6,899 bases of DNA from an uncultured Eubacteriales bacterium (GTDB lineage: Bacteria; Bacillota; Clostridia; Oscillospirales; Acutalibacteraceae): contig ONXZ01000127.1 in the NCBI GenBank assembly GCA_900321905.1, forward strand, positions 1 to 6,899, read 5' to 3'. Every line of letters begins with the position of its first letter. Position 1 is the first letter of the stretch. Positions 6,778 to 6,899 of this stretch are shown piece after piece. The notes under the pieces were generated by a model, which was given only the letters and a program-made list of their open reading frames with translations, was not told the origin of the DNA and ran no database searches. The translations under genes were made by a program, and so were the position numbers.

Positions 6778-6854
6778 CTTCAAGTTTTAAGGCTGCCAAG
6801 TTGAAATTGTCAAGTAAAAGTGGACAATAAAAAAGTATAAATGAATTAATTAGG

Positions 6855-6891
6855 AAAGCCCTGTTCAGTTCTGAACTGAACAGGGCTTTTT
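6855..6891 (+). terminator. Strong intrinsic terminator after the small ATPase gene
   Basis: A perfect 16-bp inverted repeat (6855-6870 with 6874-6889) closes a 3-base loop (CTG). The stem has a GC-rich base (GCCCTG/CAGGGC) and runs into five T's (6887-6891). It lies 77 bases after the ATPase stop codon. The stem starts with AAA, so it could also work in the other direction for a gene beyond the window. Confidence 0.92.
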
Positions 6892-6899
6892 CTGCCGCA

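Noticed and set aside
6776..6808. Inverted repeat AACTTCAA / TTGAAATT as a terminator
   Set aside because: Only 7 of 8 bases pair around a 17-base loop and no U tract follows; the strong terminator at 6855-6891 is sufficient.

Overview
The window looks like ordinary chromosomal DNA from an anaerobic, spore-forming, AT-rich Bacillota of class Clostridia, probably from the Oscillospirales/Ruminococcus side. This placement is inferred from three things: a sporulation-type sigma factor end at the left edge, the low-GC coding style with strong GAGG-type ribosome binding sites, and the family resemblance of the small genes. No rRNA, tRNA, CRISPR array, phage gene or intact mobile element is visible, and no gene-free stretch is longer than about 120 bases.

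Left part (1-1249). The C-terminal end of a SigF/SigG-type sigma factor (+) runs into a bidirectional hairpin terminator. A two-gene operon on the minus strand reads towards the same terminator: first a small zinc-ribbon protein, then a lipoprotein of unknown function.

Middle (1250-3750). A divergent gene (+) for a lipid-anchored GH10-like glycosyl hydrolase (YngK/DigH type) is broken. An internal deletion has removed roughly 25 codons and shifted the frame, leaving two pieces that are both recognisable. Its 3' end overlaps by 17 bases the end of mtaB (-), which encodes the methylthiotransferase for t6A37 in tRNA.

Right part (3751-6899). Three co-directional genes (+) follow. They encode a secreted D-alanyl-D-alanine carboxypeptidase (DacF/PBP5 type), glucose-6-phosphate isomerase (pgi), and a small P-loop ATPase of unknown function. 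A strong intrinsic terminator closes the window.

The genes do not form one pathway. Two concern the cell wall (the broken hydrolase and the carboxypeptidase), one tRNA modification, one central carbon metabolism and one sporulation. The items most worth a second look are the deletion in the hydrolase, the unexplained small ATPase after pgi, the compact divergent promoters at 1207-1278, and a 16-base promoter core shared by the zinc-ribbon operon and pgi. I found no convincing new biological system here.
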